From: Pseudoalteromonas sp. P1-9
GTDB lineage: Bacteria > Pseudomonadota > Gammaproteobacteria > Enterobacterales > Alteromonadaceae
Length of the DNA: 64,000 nt
NCBI RefSeq assembly: GCF_001399975.1
Contig: NZ_LKBD01000002.1
Span: 1 to 64,000 of the forward strand
Reading direction: 5' to 3'
Of the stretch, positions 46,285-56,400 are shown one piece after another. Both the position numbers and the translations under genes were made by a program. Each line of letters starts with the position of its first letter. Within the stretch, counting starts at the first letter, position 1. The notes beneath the pieces are model-generated. The model saw only the letters and a list, made by a program, of their open reading frames with translations. It did not search any database and was not told where the DNA came from.

Positions 46285-46310
46285 AAAAAACCAGCCTAGG
46301 CTGGTTTTTT
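46285..46310 (-). terminator. typA terminator
   Basis: A perfect palindrome of AAAAAACCAGCCT and its complement, 20 bp past the typA stop codon; T-run on both strands. Confidence 0.85.
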
Positions 46311-46330
46311 ATTACAAAACGAAATCGCTA

Positions 46331-48157
46331 TTACGCTTTTTTCGATTCGCGGCTAGCACGCTTACGCTCGCTTTCCGTAAGAAGTTTCTTACGAATACGA
46401 ATGCTTTCTGGCGTTACTTCTACTAGTTCATCATCATCAATAAACTCAAGCGCCTGCTCAAGAGACATAATGATTGGTGGCACAAGGTTTTGTGCTTCAT
46501 CAGTACCTGATGCACGAACGTTAGTAAGTTGCTTACCTTTAAGCGCGTTAACTGTAAGGTCGTTATCACGAGCGTGAATACCAATGATCATACCTTCGTA
46601 TACTTCTACACCGTGACCGATGAATAGTTTACCGCGGTCTTGTAGGTTGAATAGTGCGTTAGTAAGCGCTTTACCTGTTGCGTTAGCGATAAGTACACCG
46701 TTCTTGCGCTGACCAATGTTACCGCCTTTGTGAGGACCGTAGTGATCAAACGTGTGGTACATTAAACCTGAACCAGACGTTAGTGTCATAAAGTCAGTTT
46801 GGAAACCGATTAGACCACGTGAGGGCATCATGAAGTCCATACGAATACGACCTTTACCATCTGGTGCCATATCAGTCATTTCAGCTTTACGCAGACCAAG
46901 TTGTTCCATGATAGAACCTTGGTGCTCTTCTTCAACGTCAACTGTTACTGTTTCGTATGGTTCTTCTAGCTGACCATCTACTTCGCGAAGGATTACTTCT
47001 GGACGAGATACTGCAAGTTCGTAACCTTCACGACGCATGTTCTCGATTAAAATACCTAGGTGAAGTTCACCACGACCTGATACGCGGAAGCTATCTGGGT
47101 TATCTGTTTCTTCAACACGTAGTGCAACGTTGTGAACTAGTTCAGCTTGTAAACGCTCAAGAATGTTACGTGAAGTAACGAACTTACCTTCTTGACCTGA
47201 GAACGGTGAAGTATTTACAGAGAACGTCATGGTTACCGTTGGTTCATCAACAGAAAGTGCAGGAAGTGCTTCAACTGCGTTTACATCACATACTGTGTCT
47301 GAGATTTTAAGCTCACCCAAACCTGTAATTGCGATGATGTCGCCAGCTTGCGCTTGTTCAGCTTCGTGACGATCAAGACCTAAATAAGTAAGAACCTGAC
47401 CTACTTTACCGTTACGCTTAGAACCATCAGCACCTACAATCGTTACCTGCTGGTTAACTTTAACCGTACCACGCTTAATACGACCTACACCGATAACACC
47501 GATGTATGAGTTGTAGTCAAGCTGTGAGATTTGCATTTGGAATGCGCCTTCAGGATCGGCATCAGGCTTTTCTACTTGATCAACAATTGCTTCAAACATA
47601 GGTTGCATGTTGTCTGACGGTGAGTCTAGATCTAACGTTGCCCAACCATTGATTGCTGACGCGTAAATAACTTGGAAGTCTAACTGGTCATCAGTCGCAC
47701 CTAAGTTATCGAAAAGATCGAATACTTGGTCCATAACCCAATCAGGACGTGCGCCTGGTTTGTCGATTTTGTTGATAACAACGATAGGCTTAAGACCTAA
47801 TGCGAATGCTTTTTGCGTTACGAAACGCGTTTGTGGCATTGGACCTTCTTGTGCATCAACAAGTAGCAGTACTGAATCAACCATTGAAAGAACACGTTCT
47901 ACTTCACCACCGAAGTCGGCGTGTCCCGGAGTGTCCACGATATTAATGTGGTAGTCATTCCACTCGATTGCTGTATTTTTAGCTAGGATTGTAATACCGC
48001 GCTCTTTCTCGATATCATTTGAATCCATTACACGTTCTTCATTACCGCCACGTGTTTCTAATGTACCTGATTGCTCAAGTAGCTTATCAACTAGTGTTGT
48101 TTTACCGTGGTCAACGTGCGCGATAATCGCAATATTACGTAATTTTTCGATACTCAT
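46331..48157 (-). CDS. typA: translational GTPase TypA/BipA
   Basis: A 608-residue ribosome-associated GTPase that helps 50S assembly and stress adaptation. G1 is [11 protein letters not shown]3 DTPGHAD, G4 NKID; elongation-factor-like domains and the BipA-specific C-terminus follow. The ATG at 48157 ([11 protein letters not shown]) matches the family start, so a TTG four codons earlier is not used. It is divergent from glnA, as in E. coli. Confidence 0.95.
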   Translation of the reverse strand: MSIEKLRNIAIIAHVDHGKTTLVDKLLEQSGTLETRGGNEERVMDSNDIEKERGITILAKNTAIEWNDYHINIVDTPGHADFGGEVERVLSMVDSVLLLVDAQEGPMPQTRFVTQKAFALGLKPIVVINKIDKPGARPDWVMDQVFDLFDNLGATDDQLDFQVIYASAINGWATLDLDSPSDNMQPMFEAIVDQVEKPDADPEGAFQMQISQLDYNSYIGVIGVGRIKRGTVKVNQQVTIVGADGSKRNGKVGQVLTYLGLDRHEAEQAQAGDIIAITGLGELKISDTVCDVNAVEALPALSVDEPTVTMTFSVNTSPFSGQEGKFVTSRNILERLQAELVHNVALRVEETDNPDSFRVSGRGELHLGILIENMRREGYELAVSRPEVILREVDGQLEEPYETVTVDVEEEHQGSIMEQLGLRKAEMTDMAPDGKGRIRMDFMMPSRGLIGFQTDFMTLTSGSGLMYHTFDHYGPHKGGNIGQRKNGVLIANATGKALTNALFNLQDRGKLFIGHGVEVYEGMIIGIHARDNDLTVNALKGKQLTNVRASGTDEAQNLVPPIIMSLEQALEFIDDDELVEVTPESIRIRKKLLTESERKRASRESKKA

Positions 48158-48451
48158 ATTTTTACTCAAGTTAGTGCTCTGGATAGAAGCTACGGATTAT
48201 CTAATAGGCACAATACCCATCAAAGCCCGCTAAAAATCTAAGCTAAACACCTTTTATGTCATCTTAATGATGACCTCAAAAGGGTCTGCGCCTGCAAAAA
48301 AGTGGCATATTATCCCCTATTACTGTGACAGATGAAAGTTTAGACAGAATAAAAATAGCTGATTTTTGCGATATTTTTGTCACATTACTGGTTTATTTTA
48401 AAAAATCGATTTTGGGCTTGCGATTTTAGCCGTGTTTTCTAGACTTTATCG

Positions 48452-48468
48452 CGCACCACATCAGTGCA
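48452..48468. promoter_or_regulatory. NtrC binding site 1 of glnA
   Basis: CGCACCACATCAGTGCA, a match to the NtrC palindrome (TGCACY-N5-RGTGCA type), centred about 119 bp upstream of the predicted sigma-54 start point. Confidence 0.75.
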
Positions 48469-48485
48469 AGCAAGGATCTTTTTGG

Positions 48486-48502
48486 TGCATCAAAATGGTG
48501 CA
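48486..48502. promoter_or_regulatory. NtrC binding site 2 of glnA
   Basis: TGCATCAAAATGGTGCA, 34 bp (about three helical turns) from site 1. The pair makes a typical NtrC enhancer for sigma-54 transcription. Confidence 0.8.
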
Positions 48503-48552
48503 GAGTAAATTTAATTTACTAAAAATCATTAACATTCATTAAGTTATAAAAC

Positions 48553-48568
48553 TGGCACAAAAGCCGCT
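48553..48568 (+). promoter_or_regulatory. sigma-54 promoter of glnA
   Basis: TGGCACAAAAGCCGCT: the -24 GG (48554-48555) and -12 GC (48566-48567) are spaced exactly as in the consensus. Start expected near 48579. Together with the NtrC sites it fills the 461-bp glnA-typA interval, where nothing else was recognised. Confidence 0.8.
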
Positions 48569-48618
48569 TTATAAACAGCGATTTCACAATTAAAAACAAC
48601 ACACGGTTGGAGGACACT

Positions 48619-50025
48619 ATGTCACACACGGTTTTACAATTTATCAAGGAAAACGACGTTAAGTTTGTTGACCTACGTTTCACAGATACAAAAGGTAAAG
48701 AGCAGCACGTTTCTATTCCTCATCACCAAGCTGACGAAGATTTCTTTGAAGATGGTAAAATGTTCGATGGTTCTTCAATTGCTGGTTGGAAAGGCATTAA
48801 CGAATCAGACATGGTATTAATGCCAGATGCAGATTCAGCTAAACTAGACCCTTTTGCTGAAGAAGCAACACTAATCGTACGTTGTGACGTAGTAGAGCCT
48901 TCAACACTACAAGGTTATGAGCGCGACCCTCGTTCTGTAGCTAAACGCGCAGAAGAATACATGCGTTCAACTGGTATCGCAGATACTGTACTTTTCGGTC
49001 CTGAGCCAGAATTCTTCCTATTTGACGATGTTAAATACAAAACTGACATGTCTGGTTCTATGTACAAAATCGATGCTGAAGAAGCGTCATGGAACTCAGA
49101 CAAAGACTACGAAGGCGGCAACTCAGGTCACCGTCCAGGTGTTAAAGGCGGTTACTTCCCAGTAGCACCAGTAGATTCATCACAAGACTGGCGTTCAGCT
49201 ACTTGTCTAGTGCTAGAAGAATTAGGTCAAGTTGTTGAAGCTCACCACCATGAAGTAGCAACAGCTGGTCAAAACGAAATTGCAACTCGCTTTAATACAA
49301 TGGTAATCAAAGCGGACGAAATTCAAGAAATGAAATACGTTATTCACAACATGGCTCACCTTTACGGTAAAACGGCTACATTTATGCCTAAGCCAATTGT
49401 TGGTGATAACGGTTCAGGTATGCACTGTCACCAATCACTTGCTAAAGATGGTCAAAACATCTTCGCTGGAGACAAGTACGGCGGTCTTTCTGAAGAAGCT
49501 CTTTACTACATCGGTGGTATTATCAAGCACGCTCGCGCAATCAATGCATTTGCGAACGCGTCAACTAACTCATACAAGCGTCTAGTACCTGGTTTTGAAG
49601 CTCCGGTAATGCTTGCATACTCTGCACGTAACCGTTCTGCATCAATTCGTATTCCAGTAGTACCATCGGCAAAAGCACGTCGAATCGAAGTTCGCTTCCC
49701 AGATCCGACAGCTAACCCATACTTAGCATTCTCAGCAATGTTAATGGCTGGCCTTGACGGTATTAAAAACAAGATCCACCCAGGTGAAGCAATGGATAAA
49801 GATCTATACGATCTACCAGCTGAAGAAGCAGCTGAAATCCCAACTGTTGCAGCTTCATTAGACCAAGCACTTGCAGCACTTGATGCTGACCGTGAATTCT
49901 TAACTCAAGGCGGCGTATTCACTGACGACTTAATCGATGCTTACATCAATCTTAAGAGTCAAGAAGTAGAAAAATTAAACATGACAACTCACCCAGTTGA
50001 GTTTGAAATGTACTACAGCGTGTAA
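48619..50025 (+). CDS. glnA: glutamine synthetase, type I
   Basis: A 468-residue dodecameric enzyme making glutamine from glutamate and ammonia. Markers: [29 protein letters not shown], and the adenylylation-site Tyr in the NLYDLP-like DLYDLPAEE segment. The ATG at 48619 follows GGAGGA; an in-frame TTG four codons upstream lies inside that site. Transcribed from the NtrC/sigma-54 promoter upstream. Confidence 0.97.
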   Translation: MSHTVLQFIKENDVKFVDLRFTDTKGKEQHVSIPHHQADEDFFEDGKMFDGSSIAGWKGINESDMVLMPDADSAKLDPFAEEATLIVRCDVVEPSTLQGYERDPRSVAKRAEEYMRSTGIADTVLFGPEPEFFLFDDVKYKTDMSGSMYKIDAEEASWNSDKDYEGGNSGHRPGVKGGYFPVAPVDSSQDWRSATCLVLEELGQVVEAHHHEVATAGQNEIATRFNTMVIKADEIQEMKYVIHNMAHLYGKTATFMPKPIVGDNGSGMHCHQSLAKDGQNIFAGDKYGGLSEEALYYIGGIIKHARAINAFANASTNSYKRLVPGFEAPVMLAYSARNRSASIRIPVVPSAKARRIEVRFPDPTANPYLAFSAMLMAGLDGIKNKIHPGEAMDKDLYDLPAEEAAEIPTVAASLDQALAALDADREFLTQGGVFTDDLIDAYINLKSQEVEKLNMTTHPVEFEMYYSV

Positions 50026-50072
50026 TAATTTCACGCCTCCAGAATCAATTTATTGTTTCAATGTGTGTTCCT

Positions 50073-50097
50073 AAGCCCGTTCTGCGGGCTTTTTTTG
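50073..50097 (+). terminator. glnA terminator
   Basis: Stem AGCCCG / CGGGCT (50074-50079 and 50085-50090) with T-run, 48 bp past the glnA stop codon. It separates glnA from glnL-glnG, which therefore need their own expression. Confidence 0.85.
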
Positions 50098-50249
50098 TGG
50101 AAAAATGAATATATATATTATACATTTATACTATCTGAACCTTATCATATTGTTTCGCTGGGTATTTTATAGCTAGTTTTTCTGTAAAACAGGCGAATTT
50201 TTCCGTTCAGTACTAAAATAAAAATAACATATCTAAGCAAGGAGCTGAT

Positions 50250-50780
50250 GTGGCTTTTAGAAGCGCGCTGCTATCACTTTTAATTTTTATCATGTTACTG
50301 CCGGTAACAAACGTCGTTGCAAAAGAAATTTATATGTGGCGCGATGAAAACGGTGTTTTAGTATTCTCAGATACGAAACGTCCGGGCGCAAAAGTGATCT
50401 CTTTAGCTGACGATAAAGCAACCAGCATGAAAAAAGCGGATACATCCATCTTTGATAAACCGGATGACCCCAATAAAAAAATTGAATACGGCATTGAAGT
50501 TGTATCGCCAAGTCATGAAGAAACGATTCGTGATAACACTGGCTCCCTGCACGTTTCTATTCGCATAACACCAAGCTTTAATCCCAAATATAAAGTACAG
50601 CTATTATTTAATGGCAAACGCAACACCCCTCCGCAATCCAAATCGGTTTTTGTAATGCGTAATGTGGACCGCGGCGCACATACAATTCAAGCGCAACTAT
50701 TTGATGAAAAAGGTAATGCTGTTGCAACCAGCGAGCAAATCACCTTCTTTATGCACCGCGCAAGCAGTATCGCAAAATAA
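50250..50780 (+). CDS. DUF4124 domain-containing exported protein
   Basis: A 176-residue protein with a signal peptide (about 1-24). The DUF4124 part (KEIYMWRDENGVLVFSDTKRPG) is followed by a beta-sandwich-like C-terminal region. Function unknown. The start is GTG with AAGGAG six bases upstream. It sits between glnA and glnL in many Alteromonadales and Vibrio genomes, although nothing links it to nitrogen control. Confidence 0.8.
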   Translation: MAFRSALLSLLIFIMLLPVTNVVAKEIYMWRDENGVLVFSDTKRPGAKVISLADDKATSMKKADTSIFDKPDDPNKKIEYGIEVVSPSHEETIRDNTGSLHVSIRITPSFNPKYKVQLLFNGKRNTPPQSKSVFVMRNVDRGAHTIQAQLFDEKGNAVATSEQITFFMHRASSIAK

Positions 50781-50861
50781 CTCTCTAAATAAGCTCATTG
50801 CGGAACGCTTCTTGCTTTTTTCTAATTAAACATCAATTTACATTGATTTTAATTAAAATAG

Positions 50862-50878
50862 CGCACTAAAATGGTGCA
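50862..50878. promoter_or_regulatory. NtrC site abutting the glnL start codon
   Basis: CGCACTAAAATGGTGCA, nearly identical to the E. coli NtrC consensus. It ends on the base before the first possible glnL start codon, so bound NtrC would block a promoter or early elongation, giving autorepression. Confidence 0.75.
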
Positions 50879-51958
50879 ATGATGCTTAAAGACTTATCCA
50901 GCTACATTAAACTACTAGAAAATCTCACAAGCTGTGTATTGTTAGTCGATGGTGACTTTAAACTTCACTACGCAAATACCAGCGCAAGCGAATTATTTGG
51001 CATCAGTACCAAACGCATTGTCACAACCAATTTTAAACAACTATTTCATTATCACTCCATTGATCTGCATAAGATCCTAGAAAATACCTTTCTCAGTGGT
51101 AACGATTGCGTTCAACATCGTGCCAACGTGGTGTTTAACGATGGTCGACACGCAACCATTAGCCTTTCAACACGTCGCGTCGAGTTAGATAACCAGCTTT
51201 TAATGCTGCTTGAATGCCGTTCACTTAACCAAGAGCTCAAGCATGATCAGGCTTCACACCAAATGCACCAACAAAGTGCAGCGCGTAATTTAATCCGTGG
51301 TCTCGCCCATGAAATTAAAAATCCGTTAGGTGGTATTCGCGGTGCAGCGCAATTACTACAATATGAGAGCGACCAGCAAGAACGCGAACAATGTGCCAAC
51401 TTAATTATCGAACAAGCCGATCGTCTCACTGAGCTTGTTGACCGACTACTTGGGCCAAACCAGCTACCAAACAAAGAATGGATCAACATTCACCAAACCT
51501 TAGAGTCAGTGATAAAACTGAGCTTGTTAGACAATCAACACAAAATAAAACTCGTTAAAGATTACGATCCGAGTATTCCCGATGTGTTTATCGATAACGG
51601 TAAAATTCAGCAAGTACTGCTCAACATCGTTAAAAACGCGCAACATGCGCTAAATAAACTGGCAGAGCTTGGTACTATAACGTTAAAAACCCGAGTTAAA
51701 CACCATGTACGCTTGCATAACAAGGCATTTAAAAATGCACTCATCATTCAAGTTATCGACAACGGCCCTGGCATTGATGAAGCACTAAAAGAAACCCTAT
51801 TTTTTCCTATGGTCACCAACAAAGATGGCGGCTCAGGTTTAGGGCTAGCCATTGCACAAACACTTATTGACCAACATCAAGGCTATATTGAATGTGATAG
51901 TTGGCCAGGCCACACCGAATTTAATATTTATCTACCCCTGTCTATGGAGAAGCCATAA
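50879..51958 (+). CDS. glnL: nitrogen regulation histidine kinase NtrB
   Basis: A 359-residue cytoplasmic kinase/phosphatase controlling NtrC in response to PII. PAS domain (about 10-115), then HisKA with His144 in GLAHEIKNPLGG, then HATPase (NGPGIDEALKE, GSGLGLAIA). Two adjacent ATG codons are possible; neither has a clear Shine-Dalgarno, and the NtrC box occupies the upstream bases. One-base overlap with glnG (TAATG). Confidence 0.94.
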   Translation: MMLKDLSSYIKLLENLTSCVLLVDGDFKLHYANTSASELFGISTKRIVTTNFKQLFHYHSIDLHKILENTFLSGNDCVQHRANVVFNDGRHATISLSTRRVELDNQLLMLLECRSLNQELKHDQASHQMHQQSAARNLIRGLAHEIKNPLGGIRGAAQLLQYESDQQEREQCANLIIEQADRLTELVDRLLGPNQLPNKEWINIHQTLESVIKLSLLDNQHKIKLVKDYDPSIPDVFIDNGKIQQVLLNIVKNAQHALNKLAELGTITLKTRVKHHVRLHNKAFKNALIIQVIDNGPGIDEALKETLFFPMVTNKDGGSGLGLAIAQTLIDQHQGYIECDSWPGHTEFNIYLPLSMEKP

Positions 51959-53352
51959 TGAAAACCGTTTGGTTAGTTGACGATGACGCTTCGATTCGCT
52001 TTGTACTAGAAAAAGCACTTAAGCGTGCAGGTTTTAATACCGAATCATTCGCCAGTGCAGAAGCTGCAGCCTCTGCACTTGAATACGATCAACCAACTGT
52101 ACTGATTTCAGATGTGCGCATGCCAGGCCAAGATGGCATGTCATTGCTAGAAAATATTGTTGAGCAAAACCCTGGCTTGCCGGTGATTATTATGACCGCC
52201 CACTCCGATCTCGATTCTGCTGTACAGGCTTTCCAAAAAGGGGCATTTGAATATTTAGCAAAGCCATTTGATTTAAATGAAGCTGTTTCACTTGTTGAAA
52301 GCGCATGTCGTGCCAACACACGCGTTAAGGTAAAACCGAAAAAAGTCGAGAAAAAAGCCCCCGATATTATTGGTGAAGCGCCTGCCATGCAGGAAGTATT
52401 TAGAGCCATAGGTAAACTCAGCGCATCGAGCATGAGCGTACTTATCAACGGTGAATCCGGTACGGGTAAAGAGCTGGTTGCAGGCGCGCTGCATAACCAC
52501 AGCCCACGTCGTGAAAAAACCTTTATAGCGCTCAATATGGCGGCAATTCCAAAAGACTTAGTTGAGTCAGAGCTATTTGGTCATGAAAAAGGGGCATTTA
52601 CCGGTGCCGATAGCGTGCGTAAAGGCCGCTTTGAACAAGCTAATGGCGGTACACTGTTTTTAGATGAAATAGGTGATATGCCGCTTGATGTGCAAACTCG
52701 TTTACTACGTGTGCTTGCCGACGGTGAGTTTTATCGTGTTGGTGGCCATCAAAGCATAAAGGTGGATGTACGCATCATTGCCGCAACCCACCAAAACCTC
52801 GAGAAACTGGCCCGAGAAGGCAAATTCCGAGAAGACTTATTTCACCGCTTAAATGTAGTTCGCTTAAAACTGCCACCACTGCGTGAACGCAGCGTCGATA
52901 TTGAAAAGTTAGCCAATTACTTTTTAAGTCGCAGTGCCAAAGAGCTCAAAGTCGATAGCAAAATTCTCTCTAAAGAGGCAGCCAATAAAATGATGGAATT
53001 TGCATGGCCGGGCAATGTACGCCAGCTCGAAAATACCTGCCGTTGGCTCACGGTTATGACCCCAGGTCAGCTGATTAGCGTTGAAGATTTACCCAGCGAA
53101 ATTACCGAAAAAATAAGCCACAGTGACAATAGTCATGATTCAAACTGGCAACAGCAATTTCAAGTGTGGTTTGAAAACGAGCTAAAACAAGGCAAACACA
53201 ATATTTGGCCAGACATTCAAAACAAGATTGAAAGTCAAATTATCAAAAGCGCACTTAAACACAGCAATGGTCACAAACAAGATGCCGCACATTTAATTGG
53301 TTGGGGACGTAATACCTTAACCCGTAAGCTTAAAGAGCTAAATATCGATTAA
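51958..53352 (+). CDS. glnG: nitrogen regulation response regulator NtrC
   Basis: A 464-residue sigma-54 activator: receiver domain (phospho-acceptor Asp52 in SDVRMPG), AAA+ domain with GESGTGKE and the sigma-54 contact loop GAFTGA (212-217), and a Fis-type HTH at the C-terminus. Phosphorylated NtrC should bind the boxes at 48452, 48486 and 50862. No obvious terminator follows. Confidence 0.96.
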   Translation: MKTVWLVDDDASIRFVLEKALKRAGFNTESFASAEAAASALEYDQPTVLISDVRMPGQDGMSLLENIVEQNPGLPVIIMTAHSDLDSAVQAFQKGAFEYLAKPFDLNEAVSLVESACRANTRVKVKPKKVEKKAPDIIGEAPAMQEVFRAIGKLSASSMSVLINGESGTGKELVAGALHNHSPRREKTFIALNMAAIPKDLVESELFGHEKGAFTGADSVRKGRFEQANGGTLFLDEIGDMPLDVQTRLLRVLADGEFYRVGGHQSIKVDVRIIAATHQNLEKLAREGKFREDLFHRLNVVRLKLPPLRERSVDIEKLANYFLSRSAKELKVDSKILSKEAANKMMEFAWPGNVRQLENTCRWLTVMTPGQLISVEDLPSEITEKISHSDNSHDSNWQQQFQVWFENELKQGKHNIWPDIQNKIESQIIKSALKHSNGHKQDAAHLIGWGRNTLTRKLKELNID

Positions 53353-53495
53353 CTACTTCAGGTTTAGATAAAAAATAGTAAAGGCACTTAAATCTGAAGT
53401 AAGCACCTGTTTTTAATCATTTTGCGCTGGCAAGACGCGCCATTTAGTGCAATATTTAAGGTTCTAAATATAACAGCACCGCCTCAGGAAGTTGA

Positions 53496-56400
53496 ATGCT
53501 TAGCACGGAGTCTTTACTTACTAACTTTTCCAAGCGTTATAAAACGGCGCTTTTTGCAATTGCGGTGCTCATTTCATGCGCGTTTTTAATAATTACTCTG
53601 CAACAACAGCAGCAAGAAAGTTATGCCAGTATTGTAAACAGTGCCGGCGAGCAGCGAATGTTGTCGCAGCGTATTGCTTTATTTACTCAACGTGAGCCAA
53701 CCCAATACCATCAACAGCAACTTGCGAAAGCTGCAGAAAAGCTATTAAGCAATCAAACCCTGCTAATAAAACAACTTGAGCTGTTTGACGAAAACGCCCA
53801 GCAACAAATTAAACAAATTTACTTTTCTGATAATCAGCTGCAAGCAACCCTTGAAGCTTACGCTAATGCAGCGCTATCTCTCTCGCAAGGAAAAGCGCTT
53901 TCGACATCGCAAAATAGTTTATTTTCAACAGATAAAACCGACCAAATACTCACTCAATTAGACCAAGTAGTGAGTGTATTTGAAAGTGCAGCAATCCTTG
54001 ATAAACAACTACAGAATGAGCTGATTTATATTACCTGGATTGGCTCGCTGCTATGCCTAATCGGACTTGCGATAGCAATACTAAAGCCTACGCAATCTTG
54101 GCTTGTAGATACCTACTCTAAACTGCTAACGCAGCGTAATCGAGCATCTGATTTTGAGTTCGCAATCAATAAACATTCTGCAGTTTTGCGAGTTGATAAC
54201 CAAACGAACATCTTGTACTGCAATAAAATGTTCACGCATTTTTATGGTTATGAGCAAAATGAGATTATTGGCCATTCAACGCGTACGCTCAGAAGTTATT
54301 ACCATGATGACGCCCTTTATCAAGAAATAACCGATGCCATCACAAAACACACAGTATGGCATGGCGAACTATATAATAAGGCTAAAAATGGGCGTTTTTA
54401 TTGGTTTAGCACCACCATAGTGCCGCTGCGTAGCAATGATGAGCAAAAAGACACATCAATCATTATTCAAAACGATATTACTGAGCAAAAACATGCCGAG
54501 TTAGCGTTTAAAAGCCTGCACGAAATAACCAGTGATATCAATGCGAGTCTTGATAATAAAATGAATGCCATGCTAACGCTCGGTTGTGATATTTTTCAGC
54601 TACCGCTTGGCATAGTGAGTGAAATTTCAAACAACTATAAAGTGCTATACGCAAAAAGCCCAAATAACGAAATTTCACCAAACGACCAATTTGATTTTGA
54701 AAATACCTACTGCTTTCACACCTTTAATGCTGACCAAGCTATTGCATTTCATCACGTAGCAAAAAGCGAAATTGCAACGCATCCTTGTTACTTAAACTTT
54801 GGCTTAGAAAGCTATATTGGCTGCCCTATTTTTGTCGACGGCAAGCGCTTTGGCACACTAAACTTTTCAAGCCCTGATGCCTCATCTCACCCGTTTACTA
54901 ATAGCGATCTCGAGTTGATCCGATTATTTGCCCACTGGATTGGCTTTGAATTAACGCGCACAGCGCAACAAAACAAATTACTTTCACAGCGTCAGTTAAT
55001 GGAAGAAATGAGTGAACAAGCGCTCATTGGCGCGTGGGAATATAACGTAACAAACAATTCGTTATATTGGTCACAAATGACCAAGAAAATCCACGAAGTC
55101 AGTGACAATTTTGAGCCTCAAGTTGAAACAGCAATTGATTACTATAAGCCAGGCGAAAACCGTGACCGCATCGCCAAGTTGATGGCAAACGCAATTGAGC
55201 ATGGCGCACCTTTCCAAGAAGAGCTGCAATTAATCACAGCTAAAGGCAACGAGAAATGGGTTGCGGCGCGCGCTCAACCAGAAATGCTCAACGGCCAATG
55301 TCTACGTGTATTTGGTTCATTCCAAGATATAACCGAGCGAGTTTTAGCGCGAGACAATTTAACCGATACCAACCAGCGCTTACAGTTTGTGCTGCAATCT
55401 ACCAGCGTGGGTATTTGGGATTGGGACGTTGATAGCGGAAAAACTATCTTTAATGATCGCTGGGCAACCATGATTGGCTACACGCTTGATGAATTAGCAC
55501 CCACTTCAGTAGATACTTGGATGAGTTTGCTACACCCCGATGATTTAGCCAAAGCAGAACAGCAATTACAGCGTCACTGGCAGGGAGAAGCCGAACACTA
55601 TAGCTGTGAAACCCGTATGAAACATAAAAATGGCGAATGGGTTTGGGTACTCGACACCGGTAAAATAGTTGAGTGGCATGCTGATGGTTCGCCAAAACGG
55701 ATGATCGGTACACATCTCGATATTCACCAGTCGAAGCAAGCTGAACTCGAAATTCAAGATAAGAATGAGCGTATGGCGCTTGCCGCAGACTCCGCGGGCA
55801 TAGGTATTTGGGATTACAACGTTCAGACCCAAGAATTAAAGTGGGACGAATGGATGTTCAAGCTATATGGCATTGACCAAAATAGCTTTATTGGAGCGTA
55901 CGACGCTTGGGAAAGTGGTTTGCACCCCGATGACAAAGCCACTGCCGTGGCCGCAATTACACATGCCATGGAAACCAACTCTAAATTTGATACGGAATTT
56001 AGAATTATCACACCAGCAGGTGAAACACGCTATATTAAAGCGTCTGCAATCAATAAACTTGATGGCAACGGGCAAGTATCAAATATGATCGGTGTAAACT
56101 ACGATATTACCGAGCGTGTTGAAAACGAGTTAGCACTTACTAAAGCCAAAGTTGAGGCTGAAGCCGCCATAATTGCCAAAGATGAGTTTTTAGCCAGTAT
56201 GAGTCATGAGATTCGAACACCGATGAATGGCGTTATTGGCATGCTTGAGTTAATGCTAGATAGCCCATTAACGGATGAGCAAACGCACCGGTTAAACATT
56301 GCAAAGAATAGCGCTAACTCGCTATTAATTCTAATTAACGACATTCTCGATTTTTCAAAAATAGAAGCAGATAAGCTTGAACTAGAACAAATTCAATTTG

